Assembly: GCF_029168945.1 (NCBI RefSeq)
Contig: NC_083608.1
Coordinates: 22,710,136 to 22,774,135 of the forward strand
DNA: 64,000 bases
Reading direction: 5' to 3'
Origin: Cannabis sativa
Lineage: Eukaryota > Streptophyta > Magnoliopsida > Rosales > Cannabaceae
The notes below the pieces were generated by a model, which did not search any database, had not been told where the DNA came from, and saw nothing but the letters and a program-made list of their open reading frames with translations. Shown here piece by piece: positions 29,993 to 42,500 of this stretch (the stretch's first letter is position 1; every line of letters starts with the position of its first letter). A program made the position numbers and the translations under genes.

Positions 29993-31468
29993 TGTTAGCC
30001 CAAGATATGTTTCCAAGAGGGGGGGTGAATTGGAAATTTAAACTAATTTCGGAAAATTAAAACTTTTAACACAAAATTATGCAATTAGTCAATTAATCAA
30101 GTAAAAGCAAGTAGTATGGCAAGCAATATATTAAGACAAATAATTAAACTTGTAAAGTAAAGAGTTTAAGGATTAGAAAATGCAAACTCTCGATTTTTAC
30201 AAGGTTCGGTAGAACTATGCCACCTACGTCCTTGGTCTTCAAAGCTATGGACCTAGCTTTGAGTTCCAATATCGAGCCAAGTTAACGGGCTTGACTAACC
30301 CTTACAACCGGGAAATTTTCACCAAGGTATTTCCAAACCTCTTACAATAGTTTCGCACCCCCGAGGACTATTAACCTCTTTCTCGGATTGTTAAAGTGCC
30401 AATCTCACTATTTCCGGGTTGTTTACAAAACTGGTGCCAACCTCACCTCAATCACAATATGGAAATGTGTTTGATATACAAGCTAAAATCACTCTAGAAA
30501 TATGATGATACAATCGAAACCTAGAGTGAAAAGCAAGCACACTTAAGATGAATAAAATCAAATTTTTGCTCAAAGTGTGTGAAATGTGTTGGTTTGGATT
30601 TCAAACTTAGAAGCTCCTTAATCTCACTTAGATAGGTTAGATATATGTAATAAATGCTCAACCAACTTAATTTTTGAAAGAAAAATCGAGTTTATATAGT
30701 GTTTGATAAAAAACTAGCCGTTTATAGCCGTTAGCACGTTTCCCGAGGTGAGGTCAGCCATGAACCGGAAGTCCGGATGGGAACCGGAATTCCGGATTGA
30801 TTACAACCGGAATTCCGGTTGCCATCCGGAATTTCGGATGACTGACCAGAGGCAAAAGTGCCATTTTTCGGGACTTAAACGCGCATAACTTCTTACTCGA
30901 TTATCCGATTTCAGAAATTCCAACTTTGTTCTCTTAGTTAAACAAAATGTAATTTAGAAATTCAATCAAAAAAAATTTTGAACTATCGTGTGAGAAAACT
31001 TGTTGCACAAGTTAGTGAATGGGCCAAAATTCAAATTTATAAAAACTTAGTGTGCTATGCAAATCACTTTAACAAGACTAAAGTAGATTTATACCATTTA
31101 ATTTTGAGTAGTCTTGATGTAGAAGAGCCTCCTAGCTTGATTTGCATGTTTTTGATCCCAAGTTGATTTTTCCCGAGAGTTGACCTTGACTTTGACTTTG
31201 ACTTTGACTTTCGGGTTGACTTTTTGACTTTGGGATTTTGAAGACCTCTTTTGAATAGGGTCTTGAGTTGTTGATCCCTTGATGAATCTTTTGCTCTTGA
31301 TATGCTTGTTGAGTCCATTTAGTGTTGCTTTTAAAAGTTTGGTAAAAATACCAAAATATTTATTTTCTCTTTTAAATTTGCTACAAAATCAATAAATCAT
31401 TAGTAACAAATAATAATCAAATATTTGCTAATCATCAAAACAAGGAGATCGAAAAGTTTGAGTTAACA
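29993..31468 (-). repeat. E3 5' LTR
   Basis: The 1476-bp LTR carries the same W-box cluster (31180-31228), palindrome cluster (30765-30837) and TATA box (plus 30692-30698) as the other LTR. The GCTTT duplication follows at 31469-31473. Confidence 0.95.
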
Positions 31469-31473
31469 GCTTT

Positions 31474-33647
31474 TTCTTGGGACAGGTCGCCTTTTGTTAT
31501 GTATTCGATGATGGGGACCATCCAGTTGAGCTCTTGTTCAATTGTTGCTATGGTACTCTTGACTTTAATGCTTGGCTCCGCAAGGCGTTCCACGGGCACT
31601 ATCCCCAATTTCTCAACTTCGTTGTCTGAGGCTAACTTAGCCAAACAGTCTGCGTAAGCGTTCTTTTCTCTGGGGATTCTTTCTACTTTATAGTTCGTGA
31701 ACTCGTGTAGCAGTTCCCAGACTATTGCTACGTACGCAGCCATCTTTTCTCCGCGCGTTTGATATTCCCCTGATACTTGGTTCACTACCAGTTGTGAATC
31801 ACTGTAGACTTCTACTCTTCTGGCCCCCACGACTTTTGCTAATCTCAGCCCTGCTATCAAGGCTTCGTATTCGGTCTCATTGTTAGAAGTTGTGAATTCA
31901 AACCGTAGGGTTGCTTGGAGTCGAAGTCCGTTTGGGGATATCATTGCTACCCCCGCTCCGAATCCATTTTCGTTGGAGGCGCCATCCACAAATACTTTCC
32001 ACGCTAGGACTTGCGTTGTGGGCATGCTTACGTTAGCCTCTGCCTCGTGGCACTCCGTGATGAAGTCCACTAGCGCTTGTCCTTTAATGGAGGTGTGTGG
32101 TATGTAATGTAGATCAAATTGGCTTAATTCCATAGCCCATTTGAGAAGTCTCCCGGACGCCTCCGGTTTTTGCAGGACTTGTCGGAGCGGGTGGTTGGTT
32201 AATACTTTGATTGGGTGAGCTAGGAAATAAAGTCTTAGCTTTCTCGAGGCCATTAGGAGGCAAAAAACTAGTTTCTCGATAACTGGGTATCGCGTCTCCG
32301 CCCCTATCATGCATTTGCTAACATAGTACACGGGATGCTGAGTTTTTTCCTCTTCCCGTACTAGGGCCGCGCTACCCGCATTCTCGGAGACGGCCAAGTA
32401 TAGGAACAAGTCTTCTCCGAGAACAGGTTTTGATAAGATCGGGGGTTTAGCCATGTGCTCTTTTAGTTTTTTGAATGTCTCCTGACACTCGTCGGACTAT
32501 TCAAATTTTTGGCATTTCTTCAGGATGTTGAAGAAGGGAATGCATTTGTCTGTGGATCGAGAGATAAACTGGCTCAGGGCAGCAACCTTTCCGGTTAGGC
32601 TCTATACATCTTTGTGTTTTTGGGGGAAGGCATGCTTAGGAGAGCTTGGATTTTCTCCAGGTTTGCCTCTATCCCTCGCTGGCTGACAATAAAGCTCAGA
32701 AACTTTCTTGATTTGACCCCAAAAGTGCATTTCTTCGGGTTAAGTTTCATCCCGTATCTCTGAACCACTTCAAAGCATTCTTCGAGGTCGTCTGCATGGC
32801 TCGTGTATGCCTTCGATTTGAACAACATGTCATCCACGTATACTTCCATGTTCCGTCCCAGAAGGCCTTTAAACATCCGGCTAACCATTCGTTGATATGT
32901 TGCACCGGCCTTCTTTAATCTGAAAGGCATGACCAGGTAGCAGTATACCCTCTTATTGGTCCTGAAGCTAGTGCATTCTTGATCTGCAATGTGCATTTTG
33001 ATCTGGTTGTAGCCGGCGTACGCGTCCATGAAGGATAATAACCTGAATCATGAGGTGGCGTCCACCATTTGGTCGATTCGTGGTAGGGGAAAACAGTCTT
33101 TTGGGCAGGCTTTGTTTAGATCGGTAAAATCTATACATACCCGCCATGTCCCGTTTGGTTTTGGCACTAGTACTAGATTGGCCAGCCATTCTAGATAATA
33201 CACATCTCGGATCATGCCACTGGTCAATAGTTTGTCCACCTATTTCTCCACGGCTTCTCCCTTTATTGGGTCGAGGGGGCGTCGTTTCTGCTGAACCGGT
33301 GGCCAGTCCGAGTTAACATTAAGGACATGGGTTATGACGTGGGGACTTATGCCGGTCATGTCCCCTTGGTACCACGCGAAAACATCAGTGGCTGCCCTTA
33401 GCGTTTTAATTATTTTTTCCTTTTCCTCTGACTCTAGACTTTTTCCCATCCGGAGGACCTTGGCGGGGTCAAGGTCACATACCGATACTTCATCGACGTC
33501 CTCCATAGGTTCTACGATTTTTCGGATCCCACACAGGGATCCAACTCATCTTCTTCCGCCAATCCTGGCTCAATAACTTCGCGGACCATCAATATGGGTA
33601 GGTGGGGAGCAACATTATAACACTGCCTGGCCTCTCCTTGATTGCCC
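31474..33647 (-). pseudogene. E1 reverse transcriptase and RNase H
   Basis: In minus order this contains the pre-RT linker (DVFAWYQGDMTGI), RT motifs (WRVCIDFTDLNKACPKD, then FMDAYAGYNQI), the catalytic YVDD at 32829-32840, the connection (LTNHPLRQVLQKPEASGRL), and RNase H with FVDGAS, SNNETEYEAL, VYSDSQLVV and ADCLAKLAS. Stops include TAG at 33240-33242 and TGA at 33048-33050, with TAG stops at Gln and Trp positions between 32500 and 32600. A one-base loss lies near 32610. The right end meets the solo LTR and the left end meets E3. All catalytic acidic residues survive. Confidence 0.9.
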
Positions 33648-33652
33648 CTCAC
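33648..33652. repeat. Target duplication of the solo LTR, left copy (CTCAC)
   Basis: CTCAC precedes the solo LTR and recurs at 35866-35870. Confidence 0.88.
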
Positions 33653-35865
33653 TGTAATACCCGAAATTAAGAAATGGATTAGAAAAATCCTAACTAGATA
33701 ATTATGTATAATGGAGGAATTATATTATTATATAGTTCAATATATGTGAAATTTTATGAAATTTAACATGATAAGACCCCGTTGGTGAGCCAGGGGCATT
33801 TTGGTAATTATGACCCGAGAAGGGTAAATTGTTGAGATTAATTTAATTACGTGCTTAATAGAACTATATTATTATATAGTATGCCTGTGTTGTCTTTTCA
33901 GGTGTGTTCTGACAGGTTGGCGCGGTATAGTCACACCCGAGAATTTCGGGCCGAACCGGGTTCAGGCCCGAAATGTAAATTGAATTGATTATTTGGCATT
34001 TTATTTGATGAATGATAATCTGAAATTTATTTGGCAATATTTGAGTGTGAAATGGCATTTTTGCCCTTGAAAATGAATATGTATGTTTTATAGCCCTAAG
34101 GGCAAAATGGTCATTTGACCATTATTGAGTTATATGGAATTTAATGGATTTTGAGAGAAAATGAATTGTATTTTCTGGATAATTCTCTCTCTCATCCGAC
34201 CCTCTTTCTCTCTTCCAAACCCTCTTGATTTTTCAAAATTTGTTTGGAGAATTGCTTGAGGTTGGTGTGGAATCAAAGCTTTGTAATTGTGGAATTTTGA
34301 GCTTGCTTTTGGGTTGAGTTTAAGGTAGTTTCTCAGCTTTATTTCTAATTATAGTTTGCTGATTTTTGTTGTTAGAAGAGCATGAAAATGGTTGTGATAT
34401 TGTGAATTGCATGTTTTTGATTTTGATGTTAATCTTGGTGAATAGAGTGTGTAAAGCATAGTTTAGTTGTGATATATGTTTATTGAGCATGGAATGTGAG
34501 TTTAGGTCAGAATTTATGAGTTATTGGTTGAGTTTGCAGCTCTGATTTTAGTGTTGTTCTTGAGTTTGTGTTTTGGGGTTTTGATGTTCATGGTTATGGA
34601 CTTGAATTCTAGGTTGAATTTCGCTCAAGTGTTGAGCGTAACTTGAGGGTTGTTAATCTAATTTTTGGGATGCATATTCTGTGATGAATTTAAGCATGAA
34701 ATTGTGTTTTACTCCCTGTTTTGATTAAGGTTCGAATATATGGTAAAGTGGGCATGTTTACACCTTAAAATCTGGTTCTGGGTTTTTCGAACCCAGTGGC
34801 CGCGCCCAGATCTATGGTCGCCGCGGCCATAAAACGCAGCAGAGAGCCATCTTTTTCCCGATTTTGTTTTGGCCATAACTTTTGACTCGGGACTCCGTTT
34901 GGGACGTTCTTTATACCGTTGGAAAGCTCTTTTTGAGCTCTATGTGATTATCTATATTGTAAATGCCATGCTTGAATTTTATTGAGTTAAAAGTCAGGGG
35001 TTAACCCTAAGTATGAATTATCCCGGATTTGTGTGACTAGGATTACCGACACCTGATCAGGAGCACGTAGAGTATGCGCAGTGGCGCTTATGTTGAATAT
35101 GATATATGTGAGTTATGGTAACTGGGATTAGAGTTATTACCCTGATAGGAACGGTTTGTTAGCCTAGGGTTATTACCCTAGTGAAATATGTGTATAAATG
35201 CCATGCCATGTTAATTGAAATGAAATTTATGGATTATGCGCTCAAGGCATAATCAGGTTGGACTCTATACACATAACCGAGATGAACCACTTCTAAGGCC
35301 TTAATGTATTTAGACGTGTGAGAGCAACACGTGGTTCTACGTCACGTAGATTTAATTAGATGTGTGGGCGCAACACATAGGTCTACGCCACGTAGACATA
35401 AATGGGCATGTTGATATAGTGATTAGGTCTGTGCTATACAGACATATGTAAATGAGCATATTATATTTATTGTGATTTATACTGTCTTGCTGGGCTTGGC
35501 TCACGGGTGCTCTACTGTGCAGGAAAGGGTAAGGCATTAGCTGATCAACCATGAGTTCCAGGAGCAGGACGAAGAATGTACATGTTCACGCCACTTCAGA
35601 CCAAGCGGGTTATGGGTCTAACTGTGTTGACTTTTGTATTCGGTTTTGCCGCTTAGGTCGGCTAGTAAGAAAGAACTTGTAATAAGTTTGTAAATATTTT
35701 TGGGATCCCAACTATTTTGAAAAGTTAAATATATTACAAGTTTATTTTCAGTCTGTTTAATATAAAAGTTTAAATTCTGCGCTATTTTAATTAGTAATCC
35801 CGATTAGGGGATTAGGGTTTCATAAGTATTTTTGAGTAGTGTGCCTAATTATTTAGGGCGTTACA
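33653..35865. mobile_element. Solo LTR, chromovirus (Tekay/Del)-like
   Basis: The 2213-bp insertion runs from TGTAATACCC to GGGCGTTACA, has 5-bp duplicated flanks (CTCAC) and holds no internal domain. Long LTRs with TGTAA-CCC termini are typical of Tekay/Del chromoviruses, a call made from terminal words only. It presumably arose by LTR-LTR recombination. It interrupts E1 between protease and RT. No ORF of note is inside. Orientation cannot be settled without a relative; the G-rich end on the right suggests plus. Confidence 0.8.
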
Positions 35866-35870
35866 CTCAC

Positions 35871-36518
35871 GGTCCCTATCCCAGCCTCTTGAGTAGGGAA
35901 CTTTAGACACAAGTGCCTGATCATTGTAACTGCGCCAAAATCCACCAGGGCCGGTCAGCCGAGGATTGCGTTGTAAGTTGTTGGGCAGTCCACCACTACA
36001 AACGTGCAGTATTTAAAAGTGCTTTGGGGTGTGTCTGGGCACAAGGTGACTGGCAACCTCACCTTTCCCATTGGGATAAGTGTTGTCCCATTGAATCCCG
36101 TGAGCTGGGAACCACTCGGCGAGAGATCTCGGTCTGTGAGGCCTACAACTGTGAAGTCTTCCTTAAATAACAAATTTACAGAACTCCTATTGTTGATTAG
36201 GATTCTGGCCACAATCTTGTTGGCGATGGGAGTCTCTATGACCAGACGGTCATGGTGAGGAAAACACAGCGTCTTAGCGTCCTCTTCTGTGAACGTAATG
36301 GGTTGATCCATGAGTCGAGGCCTTTGAGCTGGGAGCTGAGTAGCTTCCCAAACCTCACGGTGCCTTACGGCGCCAGCGTAACGTTTCAAATCCTTTCGAG
36401 TAGTCCCTGCGATATGGGGTCCTCCAGAGATCATAGCTACTCTTCCATTGGGTCTCGGTGGTAGGCAAGGAATCTGCTGAGGTTCCCCCGGGGGAGCGAC
36501 TGATGCCAATGCTCTAGA
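35871..36518 (-). pseudogene. E1 gag end and aspartic protease
   Basis: The minus frame (36509 down to the TGA at 35955-35957, then open to the solo LTR) contains a gag C-terminal part and the retropepsin region. Where the family has an active-site D-x-G-SS, this copy reads INNRSSVNLLF, so both the catalytic Asp and the Gly are changed. The flanking words (PITFTEEDAKTLCFPHHD, GLTDRDLSPS, QLTGFNG and VVVDCPTTYNAILG) identify the Tat-type protease. The protease is therefore inactive irrespective of the stop. Confidence 0.85.
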
Positions 36519-36523
36519 CGCAC

Positions 36524-38359
36524 TGTTGGGTTATATGCCCTAAATAAAACTCATTTCAATATAATCAGATTTACTTATTAATAAAGTTCAGAAATAACAT
36601 TTTATGTTGCATGGTTCACATGATTTATTTCATGATTATATGTACATAATGCATGAATTCTATTTAAGTCCAGAACATATCAATTTGTTAATGATTATAG
36701 CGTTGTCAACACAGTGGAATATAATCTTAATTATATGTTCAAAAGTTTATTCCCTAATTTGTCAGTTCACTGGATTTAGACTGACATGATAATCAGCGAT
36801 AGGTATTCTTACACCTTGGATAAGTGTTATGTCCTTTCCAAGACATTGGCAAAGTTTACCAGCATCGGATGTATGGAGTATACATCGGAAGGGACCGATA
36901 TTGAACTTTGATTAGATATATCAAAATTTACCGTAATATCTATTCAATTCAATATCACCTGTTGATCCTAGATCAAATGATCTTAATCCTGATATGTTTA
37001 GGTTCGATCTCAAGAGTACTATACATGTTCTTTGATTTGTTAGTTAAGCCTACTTTTGGGTCAGGGTGATATGTACATTTTGGGAACATGATAGTATAAC
37101 TGAGTGGGAGCGCTAACATAAATATGGAATCTATAACTTCTATAGGAATTTAGAAGTGAAACGATGATATCCTTCGAGCTTGGCTAAATAGAGATAAATA
37201 GTGGAGATCTCATTTCACTTTGCTGAAATATCATTTATACGGAGCTAAGTGTTTTAAGGATAACTTAGTGCCTTTTCATTATAGATCATCTATTAGAGGG
37301 TCATTAATCAAATTAGGATTATAACAATGGATAACTAATGACGTATCTATATCGTGGAACATATAGACCGTTCTATATACTGAGGGTGCAATTCTAAGTT
37401 CTATGCGTGGATTCAACGAAGAATTAATAAGTCAGTGAATTTAAGATATAAATTCTTGATCTGCTTATTGGAAGCTCGGATATACAGACCCATGGTCCCC
37501 ATACTAGTTGAGACCATACTGCTTGTAAGTCTCAGTTAATTGATTTTGATTAATCAATTATAATTCTAAAGTTAGACTATGTCTAGTTTATGAATTTTCA
37601 CTAAGTAAGGGCGAAATTGTAAAGAAAAGAGATTCTAGGTTTATTTATTAATTAAGAGACTTTATATGTCTAATGAATAAATATATTAAATGACAATATT
37701 ATTTAATAATTAATTTTTTAGTTATTAAATAATTAGAATTGGCATTTAAATGGTTGAATTTGAAAATTGGCGTTTTTGAGAAAATGAGATGCATAAATGA
37801 TAAAACAGCAAAATTGCATAAGTGAGGCCCATTATCCAAAGCCCAGGCCGGCCACTATTGTAGGCTTTTATCATTTATTTTTTCATTATATTAATGCCAA
37901 ATAATTCTAACTTAAACCTAGGTGGTTACCTATAAATAGGTAGTGATGGATTCAGGAAAAGATGATACATATCATTCCTTCAGAGAAAAATTTCTAGCCG
38001 CCACCTTCTCTCTTCTTATCTAAATTTCGAAATCCTTGAGTGAATGAGTGAGTGCCCACACACATCAAGTGGTATCTCAATCATAGTGTGTAAGACTGTG
38101 GAAAATCAACCAACAAGAAGGAGAATCAGCATCAAAGGAAGGAGAGAAAGAGATCCAAGTTCAGATCTTGGTGATGCTCTGCTACAGAAAGGAATCAAGG
38201 GCTAGAGATCTGAACGGAAGGAGTCATTACATTCCGCTACACCCAATGTAAGGTTTACTAAACTCTTATGTGTTTATTTCATTATTTTAGAATTCATATT
38301 AGCATGTTAATGAAACATACTTGTTAGTAAATCTACATCCTGGTAAAATATATCCATCA
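36524..38359 (+). repeat. E4 5' LTR
   Basis: The 1836-bp LTR begins TGTTGGGTTATATGCCC and ends TATCCATCA. The TATA box is TATAAATAG at 37931-37939. It is homologous to the E5 LTRs on the other strand. Confidence 0.88.
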
Positions 38360-38377
38360 ACTCATCTCAGAGCCATG
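38360..38377 (+). other. E4 primer-binding site, diverged
   Basis: ACTCATCTCAGAGCCATG follows the LTR where E5 has TGGCACCAGAGCCATGG. Only the CAGAGCC core is kept. Confidence 0.5.
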
Positions 38378-41300
38378 ATAATGATTTACTTTCATGAAAT
38401 ATGAATTAAAACGATGAGTTATATGTTGATTTGGATGGTTTCATGTGATTTATATGCTTATTTGATGATAGTTTAGAAATTGCAATATATATTACTGAAA
38501 TTTTTTTTATTTCGATTTGGAATTATTTTTTCTGGAAATTAGACGAAAAATTAATAAATTTAGGCTTTTACAGAACCTAATTTGGATTTTTTTATGAATT
38601 AGTTATGATTTTTTGAAGTTGAACGAAAATATCAGGATTTGAATGCACACACGCGCGCGCGGACGCTCGGACAACACCCATTCAGACAAGGCGCTCACCG
38701 AGTTTACTCGGACATGGCCCCTGTCTGAAGGGCAGCTCGCGCCCACATCCCTTGGTCAAATGAGCTGCTTGCAGCCTCTGTCCTCGCCCACGTCTTGCTT
38801 TCTGCGCGTGCAGGTGATGCAATGCATACCCGTGTGCCTCAAACTTGTTTTCGTCATAACTTTTGTTTCAAAAATCGTTTTTCATTGAAACAAAAGCCAA
38901 TTTTTGATGGAATTTTGTGTAGAATCTGAATTTTCAATTAAAAATCTATTTTTCAGAATAAAATTAATTTTATTAATTTTTTAATTAATTAAAATTAGTT
39001 TCTGATATTAATAGGCTTTGAATTTTGAAAATTTGATTTCTCACAAAGGAGCCTTATGGTTATTTTTGAAATTTTAGATTATTTTATTTATTTTAATTAT
39101 AAGATCAGATATTATTTTTTTTTATTAAATTTTAAATGATCTTACTTTGATATTAAAATATTATTTTGTAAAAATAATCTTGTACTAATTTCAAAATTTG
39201 CTAACCATATCATATTTTTTTTTTCAAATTTGTTATTTTCAAAATATATTTTATTAATTAAAATTATAAGATTAGAAACATGTTAGGTTTAACATTTTAT
39301 CTTATTAGATATTTTTTTTCATTAAAATTATATTTTGGCAAAAATAACATGAAGATTTGAAAAATTGGTTAGTTTAGTTTGAATAGATATTTTAGGGTTT
39401 CAAAACATAAATTTTTTCAAACTTATTGTTTTATTATAATTATTTTTTAAATATTCTAACCATATAAAATATCTTATTTTTCAATTAGTTTATTTATGTA
39501 ATATTTAAATTTATTAAATTATAAGACTCAGAATATAATAAAATATCTAAATTTAAAATTCAAGATATTATATTATATTACCTTATTAGAAATTTTAAAT
39601 AAATTTAAATTTTTAATAAACTTGATATTTGAAAAATTGGTTAGGTATTTTTTTTTATTTTTTGTTAGAATTTAATAAATTTAGGAGTTTGTTGAATTTT
39701 GAATTTTTTCAAATATTCTCTAACAACCTAAATTTGAATTCTAGTTAAGATATTTATTTTAAAATTTAATTTATTTAAAATTTTAAAATTGAAATATTTT
39801 AGCTTACTTTCCAGATATTCCAGATCAGTTATTATTGTTTGTATTGTTTGATTATATTATTATGTATTCAATTTTTTTTTACAAACCTATTATTTATTTG
39901 ATCTAAATTGCTATGATTAACTTGTTGACAGATCCAATGATCTGATTTTAATCATAGTCCAATTGTCAATAAATCTTATAAATAATTTGTAACAGGAAAT
40001 TTGTACTATTTCTTTCATCTGTGTAAACATAGTAACATGATAGGGCCCATCCAAATCATTTTGACCTGTGTGAGCCTATATGCTTGCTATTGGGCTTAGA
40101 TGCATATAGGAAGCCCATTTAAGTTTTACTAAGTAAATGGACTAGGTTGCTAAAATAAATTTTGACATAAGTAAATTTATTTAGGCCTAATTAGATTTGG
40201 GCTTATTCAATGAATAACAATTGTTTATTTAAAGGTTAAATTCCTCTCTTTTGGGCCTTGTGTGAGAGTTGGGGGCCAATAGAAGTGGGTACGACATACT
40301 GAACCCAACTCCCCCTCACATGAACTACCCCAATTGTGAAGGTTCATTTGCCTTATTTAAATAATTGTATTAGGTTAATTATATTAGTCTAACCTAATTA
40401 AAATTGAATTAGCAACATAATTAACTTTTAAAATATATGATTTTTTTTTTCATTTAATATTTTAAAGTTAATTTTAGAAAAACACTTAGTAAATGAAATT
40501 ATTCTAGATAGTTATTTCTAGAACTAGTTATTTTTTCTAATATTCAATTAGGAAAATATCATAGATTGTGAAATTAATTGTTTAATAAACCACTTGAGGT
40601 TAGCTCAAGTGGCCATAGGAGGGTGCGTGTGTGTTGGAGGTCCTGGGTTCGAGTCCCAGGTTATGCATTGTGTAATATATAAACGCTTAAATCAAAAAAA
40701 AAAAAATTAGTTGTTTAATAATTAAGTTTGGTACAATCTAAGTTAAGTATATTTTTGCTAGTATTAAACTAGAATTAATAATTAAGTCTCCTCTATACTT
40801 AATTATTTGTTTCTTGAATTTAATACATTTAATTAAATTGAAAATTTAAATATTTAAGTTGATTTTCATCATGATACTTAAATATTATTATTTTCATGTT
40901 ATTTAATTAAAAATAAAAATTATTTTAAGTTTGAAATCTTATTTCAGAATAACTTAAATTTGAATAATTTTCAAAATATATTTTATTTTATTTTATTAAC
41001 CTTTTTCTCATAATTTCGAAATTGCATTTCTTAAATGCAGAAATTTCAAATTTTATTTGAAAAATAGATTAAAGTTGAAAATTATTTATTTTAATTTTGG
41101 ACCAACTTAAATCAATAATTTTTTCATTTAATGATTAATTAAAATAAATGAAGTAAAATATATTTAATTAGAAAATGAATTAATTAGTCAATGAAAGTCT
41201 AGATAGATATTATATGTTTTGCTTGAAGTATTTTTCTAGTGTATTTAATTAAATAGAAAATTAATATTTAAGTTGATTTTCATCATGATACTTAAATATT

Positions 41301-41759
41301 TGAATTTTTCTTTAATATTTAATTAAATAGGAAAATTATATTTTTTGTTGTAAGTTAATTTTATTAATTAATTTTGGGCCAACATTAAATTAGAATAATT
41401 TTTCCCAGGATTTATCTTTATTTTATTTTAACAAGCAGTATTCTTACATACTTCAATTTTTCGAAATGCAATATATATTTATAGAAAATTAAATTTGAGT
41501 TGTAAATTAATTTTGTAACAACTTAAATTAAATACTATTTAAAATATTTATTGGAAATTATTACTAAGATGGAAATAATTCATGTTATATTCATATCCAT
41601 CTAAGTAAAATTTATAAATATTAAATTAAAATTTATATTTAGAATTTTTCATTCTAAATTGGAAATTTTAATTAAATAAATATATATTTAAAATAAATTG
41701 ATTAAAATAAATTTTAGAAGAAAGTACACTTTAAATAATGAGCTTTATTATTAGGACAT
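38378..41759 (+). other. E4 long AT-rich leader
   Basis: Non-coding and strongly AT-rich, except for a GC-rich island at about 38640-38830 (CGCGCGCGG, CTCGCGCCCAC). E5 has the counterpart at 54620-57555 on the minus strand. Nothing else is seen apart from the SINE. Confidence 0.5.
40589..40704 (+). mobile_element. tRNA-derived SINE
   Basis: A 116-bp unit has RNA polymerase III box A TAGCTCAAGTGG (40601-40612) and box B GGTTCGAGTCC (40646-40656) and ends in an A-rich tail. It is flanked by a 17-bp duplication with one mismatch (40572-40588, 40705-40721). E5 contains the uninterrupted target sequence once, at about 55410-55440. The first bases form a perfect 9-bp hairpin (CCACTTGAG with CTCAAGTGG), and the T-arm CCTGGG/CCCAGG is kept. 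It has no coding capacity and would need LINE proteins in trans. Confidence 0.88.
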
Positions 41760-42130
41760 TCGATCTCCATTGTTGGTTTTACATAGCTTTCGTTTTAGTG
41801 AGTAATCCTCCCTAATGGAGGAACGTTCATTAGCAAGTTAGCACCGTTTAACCTCGAAAGATAAGTATATTTGTAAGTGTTTTATATGGTATTGATCACC
41901 CTATTGGTGGCGACTGTATTTGACTTACAAAATATGAAACAATGGTGGAAGCTCATAAGATAAAAATAGCCTTGACTCTCGCCTAAACGGGACAACGCTG
42001 GATTCCAATCTTGATCGAATAAAAGGTTGCTAGAATGTTTATCATTTTAGATGAGCTGACAACTCTATTCAATGGATGGTAGCTTTGACTCTCGCCTAAA
42101 CGGGACACTGATATCAGTTTGTTGAAAACC
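41760..42130 (+). repeat. E4 structured leader block with duplicated 22-bp motif
   Basis: It contains a hairpin TCCTCC-CTAAT-GGAGGA (about 41807-41824) and two identical 22-bp motifs, 41972-41993 and 42085-42106, beginning TTGACTCTCG and ending AAACGGGAC. The block is conserved in E5 at 54215-54570. Confidence 0.8.
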
Positions 42131-42249
42131 TTGGAAATTATTTAGGATTGTATGTTTTAGTATTTTCACTTGTCATTCCTACTTGCTATATGTTTAATAA
42201 TTTCTGAATTGTGTATGAATTTATATTGAACCATGTTATTTTCTGTTAT

Positions 42250-42500
42250 TAAATTGTAGTTTAATTTCGAATCTTCATTGTTGGTCTAACTTGGTTTGTT
42301 TTTCTAATGAGATAAATCCATAATGGATTTTCACCATTAGACATACATAATAGTGTTAGATCTCGAAAGATAAATATTGTATATGCAACACCTAGCTGTT
42401 CATCAATTGATGACACCTTAGACTAGTATTTTTACAATATGAAACAAGAAGATTGTATAAATAAGCTTACTTTGACTCTCGCTAATCGAAGCATCGTTGG
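42250..42500 (+). repeat. Diverged second copy of the E4 leader block
   Basis: It starts CATTGTTGGTC like the first block (CATTGTTGGTT at 41769). It keeps the CTCGAAAGATAA word and a decayed third motif TTTGACTCTCGC at 42471-42482. In E5 the gag ORF begins at this position instead. Confidence 0.65.

Larger units (their letters stand above)
21032..31468 (-). mobile_element. E3: SIRE-like Ty1/copia retrotransposon with extra ORF
   Basis: The LTRs at 21032-22506 and 29993-31468 run TGTTAGCC to GTTAACA and are flanked by GCTTT. A tRNA-Met-type primer site and a polypurine tract give minus orientation. The order gag (28280-29938), protease-integrase-RT-RNase H (25168-28276), then an extra ORF (23024-24244) and long LTRs match the SIRE/Maximus lineage of copia elements. 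By eye the LTRs differ at about 13 of 1475 positions, so this is the youngest dated insertion. Gag-pol carries one frameshift between gag and pol, one stop and one further frameshift. Confidence 0.93.

Noticed and set aside
31064..31318. An 84-codon minus-strand ORF rich in Lys and Ser in the E3 LTR
   Set aside because: It is the translation of the TTGAC repeat; low complexity explains it.
36604..36789. A 61-codon ORF in both E4 LTRs (also 44938-45123)
   Set aside because: It is part of repeated LTR sequence with no motif or start context.
38643..38888. An 81-codon plus-strand ORF over the GC island of E4
   Set aside because: It is open only because of GC-rich composition; E5 does not share it.
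40589..40660. A functional tRNA gene
   Set aside because: Box A and box B are present, but the acceptor and anticodon arms do not form, and target duplications plus an A tail show a SINE.
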